A stretch of 64,000 bases of DNA from Novosphingobium sp. AAP83 (GTDB lineage: Bacteria; Pseudomonadota; Alphaproteobacteria; Sphingomonadales; Sphingomonadaceae). Location: positions 62,001-126,000 of the forward strand of contig NZ_LJHY01000004.1 of assembly GCF_001295795.1 (NCBI RefSeq), in the 5' to 3' direction. Positions 1 to 7,680 of this stretch are shown piece after piece. The notes below the pieces were generated by a model. It did not search any database. It saw only the letters and a list, made by a program, of their open reading frames with translations, and was not told the DNA's origin. Position 1 is the stretch's first letter, and each line of letters begins with the position of its first letter. Position numbers and translations under genes: made by a program.

Positions 1-617
1 GGATCATGTCCCCGCACGTCGATCCCGATGGCAAAACGCAGCAGTGGATCGTTGACGAATTCTGCAAGTACAATGGCCGCAGCGCCGACAATTATGACGC
101 GGCGGGCGATCCCTTCGCCGTCAGCGTGCCCGAAGGCATGACGGCGCGCGCCGCCTTGGGCGCTGCCATGCGCGCAGGCTATTCCGCGCAAACCGGCTAT
201 GATCACGATGACGCCACCGATGCCGAATTGCTCGACGGCCTGGTTTACAACGTGTTCCCCAACTTCGCGCCCTGGGGCGGGTTCATGCCGAACATCGTCT
301 ACCGCTGGCGTCCCGGAAAAACGCCCGACACCTGCCTGATGGAAGTGCGCATCATTGCGCGCGTCAAGAAGGGTGATCCGATGCCGCACGGCGTGCCGAT
401 GAAGCTTTTGACCAAAGACCAGAAATGGACCGACGCGCCTGAACTGGGCGTTTTGGGTCACGTGTTCGAACAGGACATGGACAACCTGCCCTATGTGCAG
501 GATGGCCTCCATGCTTCGAAAACCGGAAAGATCAACCTTGGCGATTATCAGGAAATCCGCATCCGCCAGTTCCACCAGACGCTCGACAAATATCTGGGCG
601 CAGGGGCCGCTGAATGA
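1..617 (+). CDS. Rieske-type aromatic-ring-hydroxylating oxygenase alpha subunit, C-terminal part
   Basis: The reading frame is open at the left edge, so this is the 3' part of a larger gene and the N-terminal Rieske [2Fe-2S] domain lies outside the window. The visible roughly 200 residues match the C-terminal catalytic (SRPBCC-fold) domain of ring-hydroxylating oxygenase alpha subunits. Typical segments are NVFPNFAPWGG, the arginine/proline stretch YRWRPGKTPDTC, and a tail with RIRQFHQTLDKYL. Such enzymes use an electron-transfer partner to hydroxylate or demethylate aromatic or alicyclic substrates; no ferredoxin or reductase gene is nearby. The stop codon overlaps the start of the ThuA-like gene (ATGA), so the two are probably co-translated. 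The substrate cannot be told from sequence. Confidence 0.85.
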   Translation, partial: IMSPHVDPDGKTQQWIVDEFCKYNGRSADNYDAAGDPFAVSVPEGMTARAALGAAMRAGYSAQTGYDHDDATDAELLDGLVYNVFPNFAPWGGFMPNIVYRWRPGKTPDTCLMEVRIIARVKKGDPMPHGVPMKLLTKDQKWTDAPELGVLGHVFEQDMDNLPYVQDGLHASKTGKINLGDYQEIRIRQFHQTLDKYLGAGAAE

Positions 618-1390
618 CCGATACGGCGCATCCTCCCCGCATTGATTGCGTACTCGTCTGTGGCGGCGTGTGGCACGATATGGACTTTGCACGGCTTGAA
701 CTGCTCAAGCTCCTTGCCGAAGACCCATCCGTGCGCACCCGCGTGTTCGAGGATTACGAGAACATCGAGGCGATCAAGGCCGCCGATATCCTGATCACCT
801 ACACCTGCGATGTCACCCCCTCGCTAAAAGCGCAGGAAGCCTTGCGCGGCTGGCTTGAAGCTGGCGGGCGCTGGTATGCGCTCCACGGCACCAATTCGGT
901 GCTGCGCCTGCTGGCAGACGGGCCGAACAAGGGCCTGTGGGATGCGCCGCGCTGGGCACCGCTGATGATGGACATGCTCGGCAGCCAGTTCATCAGCCAC
1001 CCGCCCATCGCGCCCTACACCGTCACCGTGGCAGACCCCGATCACCCGCTGACCCGGGGGATCGAACCGTTCGAAACCACGGACGAGCTCTATCACATGG
1101 AATGCCACGGGCACTTGCACGTCCTGCTCGAAACCGAATGCACCGTCCCCGGCACCGGCTTTGTCGAAGCGGCAGACGCTATCGGCACGCACCCGGTCAT
1201 GTACCTGAAAGACCACGGCGCAGGCGCAGTGCTCTATAACACGCTAGGCCATTGTCGCGGACACTATGACCTTCAACCCATGCTCGATTGGTGGCCCACA
1301 GTGGATCGCTGCGCATGGGACTTGCCGGTATTCTACGACCTGCTCCGGCGCGGCATCGGCTGGCTGAAAGACCGCCCCGCCAAAGCATAA
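614..1390 (+). CDS. ThuA-like (class I glutamine amidotransferase fold) protein
   Basis: This 258-residue protein has the ThuA domain pattern: an N-terminal strand VLVCGGVWHD, a middle LEAGGRWYALHGT, a DELYHMECHG segment, and a C-terminal GHCRGHYD. ThuA proteins adopt the class I glutamine amidotransferase fold but usually lack the Cys-His-Glu triad, and their biochemical role is poorly known. Some are linked to sugar metabolism. Here the start overlaps the stop of the Rieske oxygenase by four bases, which points to a role in the same catabolic pathway, not in trehalose use. That link is inference. It could be a hydrolase or isomerase acting on the oxygenase product. Confidence 0.8.
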   Translation: MTDTAHPPRIDCVLVCGGVWHDMDFARLELLKLLAEDPSVRTRVFEDYENIEAIKAADILITYTCDVTPSLKAQEALRGWLEAGGRWYALHGTNSVLRLLADGPNKGLWDAPRWAPLMMDMLGSQFISHPPIAPYTVTVADPDHPLTRGIEPFETTDELYHMECHGHLHVLLETECTVPGTGFVEAADAIGTHPVMYLKDHGAGAVLYNTLGHCRGHYDLQPMLDWWPTVDRCAWDLPVFYDLLRRGIGWLKDRPAKA

Positions 1391-1400
1391 CCCCCAACGT

Positions 1401-1488
1401 CGTCATTGCGAGCACAGTGAAGCAATCCAGAGCGCCATACACCGCGATCTGGATTGCGTCTCCCCGCTGGGCGGGGTTGGCAATGACG
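1401..1488 (+). repeat. Nested palindromic repeat (REP-like)
   Basis: The outer arms CGTCATTGC (1401-1409) and GGCAATGACG (1479-1488) pair, the inner arms GCAATCCAG (1422-1430) and CTGGATTGC (1449-1457) pair exactly, and a CCCCGC-TGG-GCGGGG hairpin lies near 1462-1476. It sits between convergent genes. Elements with these arms are common intergenic repeats in sphingomonad and related genomes. Confidence 0.75.
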
Positions 1489-1506
1489 AAGTGATTTCCC
1501 CTTCTT

Positions 1507-1542
1507 CCCCCCTCCCGTTTACGGGATGGGTCGGGGGTGGGC
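1507..1542 (+). repeat. G+C-rich dispersed palindrome, copy 1
   Basis: The sequence reads as C-rich, CTCCCG, a short loop, CGGGA, then GGGTCGGGGGTGGGC. Close copies lie near 6511, 28612, 32154, 36885 and 37216. It follows the nested repeat in the convergent intergenic region and may act as a weak terminator hairpin. Confidence 0.7.
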
Positions 1543-1565
1543 TTACAGCCTATGCGCCAACCGCC

Positions 1566-2663
1566 TCAACCCACCGCAGCAAACCGGTCCAGCGCCACTT
1601 CAGGATCATCGGGCCAGCGCGAAATCGCCAGCAGCCGCTTGTGCCCGTGCCCGATAAACAGTTCATCGGTCACGCCCATGCCGCCGTGGAACTGGATCAT
1701 CTCATGCCCCAATTCCACCGCCGCTGGCGCGATAAACGCGCGCAGACCATAGACGGCAGAGGCAAAACGGTCTGATCCGGCAGACACGATGGCAAGGTTC
1801 AGCAACGCCCGCGCCTGTTCGATCACCGCATATTGCGCGGCCATGCGGTGCTGGATCGCCTGAAAGCTGCCCAGCGGCACGCCAAACTGCTCGCGCGTGC
1901 GCAAGTAATCCAGCGTCGCATCAAACAGATGCTGCATGATGCCCACAGCCTCGGCTGATCGGGCAATCGATGCCAGGAGGTCGTTCTCTTCAAGATCCGC
2001 CAGTGATCCACCCAGCCGGATTGCCGGAACCGCCGCCAGCGTCAGCGAAACCGCAACCGCCCCGTCCACCATGCGCCACGGATTGACCGAAAGCCCCGGC
2101 GCATCGGCGCTCACCAGATACATCGCCACGCCATCAGCACTGGTCACAGCCCCGCTCTCGCGCACGCTGACGATATAGCCATCCACCCCGGCCCCTGCGG
2201 GCACGCAGGATTTGGCACCGGTCAGTGCCCCCGTGGCATCAACGCGTGTTTCCACATAGGTCCGCCCGCCGCGTGCTGCGTGTTCGGCATGGGCCAGCGC
2301 CATGCGGCGGCTGCCCGTCGCCAGCGCTTTCATCCAGACGGCCTTGATCTCTTCAGGCGCAACCCGCTCGAACAGGCGCGCTGCGCTCATCACGTTTTCG
2401 ATCAGCGGTTCAACCACCAGCCCCTTGCCCAGCGCTTCAAACACTGTGGCAATGGCCGTTGCATCCAGCGCCATGCCGCCGCTCTGTTCGGCCAGCGGCG
2501 CAGCAATCAGCCCCAATTCGGAAAGCATCGCCCACATATCCGGCGAAAAGCCGTTCGAGCCGCCGAGGTAACCGCGGCGGGAATCAAAGTCATAATTGTT
2601 GGCAACGAAGCGCTCGGCCAAAGCCTTCAGCATTTCTTCGTCTTCGTTCAGATCAAAATTCAC
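1566..2663 (-). CDS. Acyl-CoA dehydrogenase family protein
   Basis: The 365-residue product has the acyl-CoA dehydrogenase layout: a helical N-terminal domain, a central beta domain and a C-terminal helical domain with REQFGVPLGSFQAIQH and QFHGGMGVTDE, the FAD/dimer-contact segments. I place the start at the GTG at 2663 because GAGGAGAGG lies just upstream; an earlier in-frame start would add ten residues. The gene is divergent from the LuxR-type regulator at 2805. It is of the shorter ACAD kind often paired with a second ACAD in heteromeric steroid- or bile-acid-type dehydrogenases, and another ACAD gene lies at 5273. It probably desaturates a CoA-activated side chain with FAD, passing electrons to ETF. 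Substrate unknown. Confidence 0.88.
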   Translation of the reverse strand: MNFDLNEDEEMLKALAERFVANNYDFDSRRGYLGGSNGFSPDMWAMLSELGLIAAPLAEQSGGMALDATAIATVFEALGKGLVVEPLIENVMSAARLFERVAPEEIKAVWMKALATGSRRMALAHAEHAARGGRTYVETRVDATGALTGAKSCVPAGAGVDGYIVSVRESGAVTSADGVAMYLVSADAPGLSVNPWRMVDGAVAVSLTLAAVPAIRLGGSLADLEENDLLASIARSAEAVGIMQHLFDATLDYLRTREQFGVPLGSFQAIQHRMAAQYAVIEQARALLNLAIVSAGSDRFASAVYGLRAFIAPAAVELGHEMIQFHGGMGVTDELFIGHGHKRLLAISRWPDDPEVALDRFAAVG

Positions 2664-2804
2664 GTACCTCTCCTCGGAGGTAACCCTTACCACTGTCTAA
2701 GATGCCGCCACGCTGCGCAAAAGACTAGGCGATTTTGCCAATCGCGCCGTTGTTTAGCAAGCGCGCGACCGGTATGGGTACGGCAATAAGAACAGGAGAG
2801 GTTT

Positions 2805-3572
2805 GTGCAACTTTCGGTCGAAGCCATCGACGCCGTGCGGATCGTAGGTCCCAAGGACGTGCGTCGCGCGGCCGAAGAACTCCACAAGATTGCCATGGCA
2901 GCGGGGCTGCGCGCCGCCCCTGCCCACGATATTGCCGACAAACGCACCCCCGTTGATGCCGACGGTAACATCCTCGCGCGGGACGTGTTCGGCTGGAATG
3001 ACGAGAAAGTGTGGTGGCGCAATTCGCGCATCGCGCTCGATTCGCCGATCACATCGGCCTGCCGCTTTGAAAGCGAACCTTTCTGGGCCAACGCCAACGG
3101 CTTCCACACGCGCCAGCCCAATCACTATCTCACCGCGATTGACCTGACGAACTTTGAAACCCGCGCGATGACGCGCAGCGCCATCGTCGTGCCGGTGCAT
3201 CTGCCGTTCGGGCAAATCGGCGCGGTCAGCTTCAACCCGCTCGATCCTGCCATCACCGAACTGGACGACGTGTTCCTCGAAATCGGCGATGCGTTGGGCA
3301 TCTATGCGCGCACCTTCATCGCCAGCTACGTGCACGCGATGGGTTCGGCCCAGGCCCTGCCTTCGGGATCGCGCCTGTCCAAACGCGAAGTGGAATGTCT
3401 GCGCTGGGCCGCGATCGGGAAGACCGATCTCGAAATCTCGATGATCATGAGCCGCAGCCGCGCCACCGTACGCTTCCACATCCACAACGCCTCGATGAAG
3501 CTGAACGCGGTCAACCGCAGCCAGACCGTCTTCAAGGCCGCACAGCTGGGCTACATTTCGCTCGCCACTTGA
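2805..3572 (+). CDS. LuxR-family regulator with autoinducer-binding-like domain
   Basis: The 255-residue protein has an N-terminal autoinducer-binding-like domain (about residues 30-165, rich in Trp and Phe) and a C-terminal LuxR helix-turn-helix at 191-250, beginning LSKREVECLRW. The start is a GTG preceded four bases upstream by AGGAGAGG. No luxI-type synthase gene is in the window, so it is a LuxR solo here. It lies divergent to one ACAD gene and upstream of the DUF35-thiolase-ACAD genes, so control of this catabolic cluster by a pathway intermediate or an external signal is likely. That role is inference from position. Confidence 0.85.
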   Translation: MQLSVEAIDAVRIVGPKDVRRAAEELHKIAMAAGLRAAPAHDIADKRTPVDADGNILARDVFGWNDEKVWWRNSRIALDSPITSACRFESEPFWANANGFHTRQPNHYLTAIDLTNFETRAMTRSAIVVPVHLPFGQIGAVSFNPLDPAITELDDVFLEIGDALGIYARTFIASYVHAMGSAQALPSGSRLSKREVECLRWAAIGKTDLEISMIMSRSRATVRFHIHNASMKLNAVNRSQTVFKAAQLGYISLAT

Positions 3573-3708
3573 TCTTGCTGGCAGCGGCGGGGCGCTTCAT
3601 CGGTCATCCTGGCAAAAGCGACAACCCTAGCGTTTTGCAGAGTCGGCAAAGTGGCATTTCAGGTGGCTTAAGGGGACGACTAAAGAATCGCACCTGATCG
3701 GGAGAGTA

Positions 3709-4116
3709 ATGCAGGTAACCGGCCACGCCATTGCAGACGGATTGTTCACCGACGAGGCCCAGCCTCGGCTGATTGGCGGGCAAGACCTTGAGAGCGGGCG
3801 GATCGTGTTTCCGTGTCCAACAGGGGATCGCTTTGCCCCTATCCCTCTGTCGCGCACCGGCACGCTGTGGTCCTACACCATCCAGCGCTATCGCCCCAAA
3901 TCCCCGCCTTACGCCGGGCCGGAAGCCTTCCGCCCGTGGCCGGTCGGCTACGTCGAACTGCCGGGCCAGGTCATCGTCGAAGCGCGGCTGACCAATGTTG
4001 CATTTGACGCGATCACCATCGGCATGCCGCTGGAAATGACCCTGATCCCGCTCGATCCCGATGCCGCAGAACCGGTCCTGATCTACGCCTTCCAACCTAT
4101 CGGAGCCAGCGCATGA
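3709..4116 (+). CDS. DUF35 OB-fold protein, thiolase partner
   Basis: This 135-residue protein resembles DUF35 (Zn-ribbon plus OB-fold) proteins that bind a thiolase-like partner or deliver acyl-CoA to it. The OB-fold part is clear from GTLWSYTIQRYRP through the VGYVELPG and VIVEARL strands. The ribbon looks degenerate: at the usual place of two CxxC pairs only the single Cys of IVFPCPTGD remains, so zinc is probably not bound. The stop overlaps the thiolase start by four bases (ATGA), a strong sign of a complex. Steroid-degrading actinobacteria use such a pair for retro-aldol cleavage of a CoA side chain. The actual substrate here is unknown. Confidence 0.82.
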   Translation: MQVTGHAIADGLFTDEAQPRLIGGQDLESGRIVFPCPTGDRFAPIPLSRTGTLWSYTIQRYRPKSPPYAGPEAFRPWPVGYVELPGQVIVEARLTNVAFDAITIGMPLEMTLIPLDPDAAEPVLIYAFQPIGASA

Positions 4117-5264
4117 GCGGGGACGTCTGCATCGTCGGCATCGGCATTCACCCCTTTGGCCGCACCGATGGCACCTCCGGCCTCGATCAGGGCGTGGTCG
4201 CCGTGCGCGCAGCGCTCGCCGATGCCGGGATCGCATGGCCCGATGTCCAGTTCGCCTATGGCGGATCAGATGCTGCGGGCAATCCCGATACGATGGTCGA
4301 ACGCCTCGGCCTCACCGGCGTGCAGTTCATCAACGTGCGCAATGGCTGCGCGGCAGGCGGCTCTGCGCTGTTCTCGGCGCAAATGGCGATCAAGTCTGGC
4401 GAATTTGAAATCGGCATGGCGGTCGGCTTTGACAAGCACCCGCGCGGCGCGTTCAACGCCCTGCCGTCCGAATACAACCTGCCCGAATGGTACGGCGATG
4501 CAGGCTACATGATCACGACGCAATTCTTTGCCAACAAGATCACGCGCTACATGCACGAACACGGCATCAGCCAGACCTCGCTCGCCCGCGTCGCCAACAA
4601 GGCCTTCCGCAACGCCGTCCACGCCGATCACGCATGGCGGCGCGAACCGGTCGATATCCAGACCATCCTTGATGCGCCGCTGGTTTCCGATCCTTACACA
4701 AAATACATGTTCTGCTCGCCCGCAGAAGGCGGCGTCGCGCTGATCCTTGCCAGCGAAAAGAAGGCGCGCGAACTGGGCAAACCGCTGATCCGCCTGAAGG
4801 CCGCCGCCATGCGCACGCGCCCTCCGGGCAGCTTTGAAGTCTTCGCCCCGTCAATCGATATCGGCGGCGGCAAGGCCACAGCCACCCGCATCGCCAGCGC
4901 CGATGCATTTCGCATGGCAGGCATCGGGCCTGAAGACATTGCCGTTGCCCAGTTGCAGGATACCGAAGCGGGCGCTGAAATCATGCACATGGCCGAAAAC
5001 GGCTTTTGCGCCGATGGCGATCAGGAACGCTGGCTGGCCGAAGGGTTGACCGAAATCGGCGGCAAGTTGCCCGTCAACACCGATGGCGGCTGCCTTGCTT
5101 GCGGCGAACCCATCGGCGCATCGGGCCTGCGGCAGGTCTATGAAAACGTCGTACAATTGCGCGGGGATGGTGGCGGTCGGCAAGTCCCCGGCGATCCCAA
5201 AACTGCATTCACCCATGTCTATGGCGCGCCGGGCGTTTCGGCCGTGACCATCCTCGAACGCTGA
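4113..5264 (+). CDS. Thiolase-superfamily protein (SCP-X/Ltp2-like)
   Basis: The 383-residue protein has the thiolase fold of the SCP-X/lipid-transfer type. The nucleophile region is seen in VRNGCAAGGSALFSA, and the C-terminal loops in GGCLACGEPIGASG and HVYGAPG. At the position where thiolases carry a His-containing HEAF or HDxF motif I read LQDTEAG, so a general base of classical thiolases is missing. This fits the subfamily that cleaves beta-hydroxyacyl-CoA by retro-aldol chemistry with a DUF35 partner, which is the overlapping gene upstream. The next gene, an ACAD, starts eight bases after the stop, so the three are probably one operon. Retro-aldolase activity is inference; ordinary thiolysis cannot be excluded. 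Confidence 0.85.
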   Translation: MSGDVCIVGIGIHPFGRTDGTSGLDQGVVAVRAALADAGIAWPDVQFAYGGSDAAGNPDTMVERLGLTGVQFINVRNGCAAGGSALFSAQMAIKSGEFEIGMAVGFDKHPRGAFNALPSEYNLPEWYGDAGYMITTQFFANKITRYMHEHGISQTSLARVANKAFRNAVHADHAWRREPVDIQTILDAPLVSDPYTKYMFCSPAEGGVALILASEKKARELGKPLIRLKAAAMRTRPPGSFEVFAPSIDIGGGKATATRIASADAFRMAGIGPEDIAVAQLQDTEAGAEIMHMAENGFCADGDQERWLAEGLTEIGGKLPVNTDGGCLACGEPIGASGLRQVYENVVQLRGDGGGRQVPGDPKTAFTHVYGAPGVSAVTILER

Positions 5265-5272
5265 TAGAACCG

Positions 5273-6487
5273 ATGGACATCACCCTTTCACCCGAAGAAC
5301 TGGCTTTCCGCGACGAAGTGCGCGCATTTCTGGCCACCAACTTGCTGCCCGAAATCAAGGACGGCGCTGCCGCATCGCCCACCGTCTTTGTCGAGCCCGA
5401 TATCGGCCAGCGCTGGAACGCAATCCTCAATGAAAAAGGCTGGCTCGCCTATCAATGGCCGGTCGAAGCAGGCGGCACGGGCTGGAGCCCGGTTCAGCGC
5501 TATATCTTCGAAAAAGAATGCGCGTTGGCGGGCGCTCCCAACCTCACCGTACTCGGCCTCAAACTCGTCGCCCCGGTGATTTACACTTTCGGCACGCCCG
5601 AACAAAAGGCCAAGTACCTGCCCCGCATCCTGTCGGGCGAAGATTACTGGTGCCAGGGCTTTTCCGAACCCGGCAGCGGATCAGACCTTGCCAGCCTGCA
5701 ATGCCGCGCCACGCTGTCGGATGATGGCACCTATTACAAGCTCAACGGCTCGAAAATCTGGACCACGCATGCGCACTGGTCCAACAAGATGTTTGCGCTT
5801 GTCCGCACCGATAGCGAAGGCAAAAAACAGGCGGGCATTTCGTTCCTGCTGGTCGATATGAACCAGCCCGGCATACAGGTCCGCCCCCTTCTAACGCTGG
5901 CAGGCGATCACGAGGTCAATCAGGTTTTCCTCGAAAACGTGATCGTGCCGGTGGAAGACCGCGTGGCCGAAGAGGGCGATGGCTGGATGCTGGCCAAGTT
6001 CCTGCTCGAAAACGAACGCGGCGGGTCATGCCATTCACCCAAGCTTGAATATGATCTGGGTCAGCTTGAAGCCGCCGCCGCCGATGAGCCCGATGGCCGT
6101 GGCGGGGTCCTGGCCGAAGATGCCGAATGGAAGCGCCGCATGGCCAAAGTGCGCCTTGGCATCCAGTCGCTGGAAATGATCGAACTCAAAATCCTGTCCG
6201 AAGTGGCCAAAGGCCGCCCGCCGGGTCCGCAAACCTCGCTGTGCAAATTGCTCGCATCAAACTTGCGGCAGGATGTCGATCTGCTCGCGGTCGATCTTTA
6301 CGGTACCGCAGGCCTGCAACTCGAATTCGCGCGCCCCTTCTATGGCGATAACGCCCCGGCCCCGGTGCATTCCAAAGCAGCACAAGTCGCCTCGGCCCGC
6401 TATCTAAACAGCCGCGCGTGGACAATTTTCGGCGGCACCAACGAAGTGCAGTCGGGCATCATCGCCCGCACTGTGCTCGGGCTTTGA
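5273..6487 (+). CDS. Acyl-CoA dehydrogenase family protein
   Basis: The 404-residue protein carries the ACAD signatures: GSGSDLASLQCRA in the middle domain, the substrate loop KIWTTHAHWS, and the C-terminal WTIFGGTNEVQSGIIARTVLG. The Glu that precedes GT in medium-chain ACADs (EGTNE) is Gly here, so the catalytic base must lie elsewhere or on a partner subunit. This pattern is usual in ACADs of steroid and side-chain degradation. It follows the DUF35-thiolase pair with an eight-base gap. Together with the divergent ACAD ending at 1566 it could form an alpha2beta2 enzyme, which is inference. Confidence 0.9.
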   Translation: MDITLSPEELAFRDEVRAFLATNLLPEIKDGAAASPTVFVEPDIGQRWNAILNEKGWLAYQWPVEAGGTGWSPVQRYIFEKECALAGAPNLTVLGLKLVAPVIYTFGTPEQKAKYLPRILSGEDYWCQGFSEPGSGSDLASLQCRATLSDDGTYYKLNGSKIWTTHAHWSNKMFALVRTDSEGKKQAGISFLLVDMNQPGIQVRPLLTLAGDHEVNQVFLENVIVPVEDRVAEEGDGWMLAKFLLENERGGSCHSPKLEYDLGQLEAAAADEPDGRGGVLAEDAEWKRRMAKVRLGIQSLEMIELKILSEVAKGRPPGPQTSLCKLLASNLRQDVDLLAVDLYGTAGLQLEFARPFYGDNAPAPVHSKAAQVASARYLNSRAWTIFGGTNEVQSGIIARTVLGL

Positions 6488-6510
6488 TGATGGCTTTGCG
6501 CTGGAACAAG

Positions 6511-6635
6511 CCCACCCCCAACCCCTCCCGCAAGCGGGAGGGGGGAATAATGCGCAACATCTGCCCTCCCGCAAGCGGGAGGGCAGCGAGACTTACCGAA
6601 CGCAGTGAGGTTAGTCGCAGCGGGGTGGGCTTTGT
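6511..6635 (+). repeat. Dispersed palindromes plus a GCGAGACTTA...TTAGTCGCAGCGGGGTGGGC element
   Basis: Two CTCCCGCAAGCGGGAG palindromes (near 6523-6545 and 6563-6583) are followed by a segment containing GCGAGACTTA and TTAGTCGCAGCGGGGTGGGC. The same segment recurs in each unit of the tandem repeat at 36885-37498. It fills the 202-base gap between the ACAD and E1 alpha genes and may separate two transcription units. Confidence 0.7.
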
Positions 6636-6689
6636 GCCGCACGCAACGTTTGAAAACACAACTTCAAAAACAAAAGGTAAGGACCAAGG

Positions 6690-7664
6690 ATGCAACTGAG
6701 CCGCGAGGCGCTATTGCGCGCTTACCGCCAGATGAAAGTGATCCGCGAATTCGAGGAGCGCCTTCACGTCGATATTCAAACCGGTGAAATCGCCGGGTTC
6801 ACACACTTGTACTGCGGGCAGGAAGCCGTCGCGGTCGGCGTGTGCGAACACCTCTCGGTAGAGGACAAGATCGTCTCCACCCATCGCGGCCACGGCCACT
6901 GCCTTGCCAAAGGCTGCGATGTGAACGGCATGATGAAGGAAATCTGGGGCAGCCGCGAAGGCCTTTGCAAAGGCAAGGGCGGATCAATGCACATCGCCGA
7001 TGTCGACAAGGGCATGTTGGGCGCAAACGGCATTGTGGGCGCGGGCGCACCGATCGCAGTCGGCGCGGGCATTGCCTGCAAGATCGATGGCAAAGGCCAC
7101 GTCGCGATTACCTTCTCGGGCGATGGTGCCTGCAATCAGGGGACCACGTTCGAAGCCATGAACATGGCCGTCGTCACCAAGGCGGCCACGATTTTCGTGT
7201 TCGAAAACAACCACTATTCCGAACACACCGGCTTTGAATACGCCGTCGGCACACAGCGCGATATCGCCAGCCGCGCCGAAGCCTTCGGCATGAAAGTGTG
7301 GCGCGGCGATGGCACCGATTTCTTCAGCGTGTTTGAAACCATGCGCGAAGTGCTCGAATATGTGCGCGTTCCCGGCAATGGCCCGGCAGCGGTTGAGTTT
7401 GATACCGAACGCTTCTTCGGCCACTTCGAAGGCGATCCGCAGCGCTATCGCGGCCCGGGCGAACTCGACCGTATCCGCGAATTCCGCGATTGCCTGAAGA
7501 ACTTCCGCAAGAGCGTGACCGATGCAGGCGTGCTGGACCACGCCGATCTCGATGCGCTGGATGCCGAAGTGCTCGCAGTCATCGAAGAGTCGGTCGCCCA
7601 AGCCAAAGCCGCTGATCGTCCCACCGCCGAAGACGTCCTCACCGACGTCTATATCTCGTACTAA
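6690..7664 (+). CDS. Thiamine-dependent 2-oxoacid/acetoin dehydrogenase E1 alpha subunit
   Basis: The 324-residue protein is an E1 alpha subunit of the pyruvate/acetoin dehydrogenase type. It shows the HRGHGHCLAKG segment and the thiamine-diphosphate motif GDGACNQGTTFEAMNMA, followed by the NNHYSEHT loop. E1 alpha binds ThDP together with E1 beta and decarboxylates or oxidatively cleaves a 2-oxo or acyloin substrate, passing the acyl group to lipoyl-E2. It is first in a four-gene operon with E1 beta, E2 and a VOC protein; AAGGACCAAGG lies upstream of the start. Length and the lack of a long regulatory loop suggest an acetoin-type complex. The substrate is not certain. Confidence 0.9.
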   Translation: MQLSREALLRAYRQMKVIREFEERLHVDIQTGEIAGFTHLYCGQEAVAVGVCEHLSVEDKIVSTHRGHGHCLAKGCDVNGMMKEIWGSREGLCKGKGGSMHIADVDKGMLGANGIVGAGAPIAVGAGIACKIDGKGHVAITFSGDGACNQGTTFEAMNMAVVTKAATIFVFENNHYSEHTGFEYAVGTQRDIASRAEAFGMKVWRGDGTDFFSVFETMREVLEYVRVPGNGPAAVEFDTERFFGHFEGDPQRYRGPGELDRIREFRDCLKNFRKSVTDAGVLDHADLDALDAEVLAVIEESVAQAKAADRPTAEDVLTDVYISY

Positions 7665-7680
7665 GCCGGGGAGCGGACTT

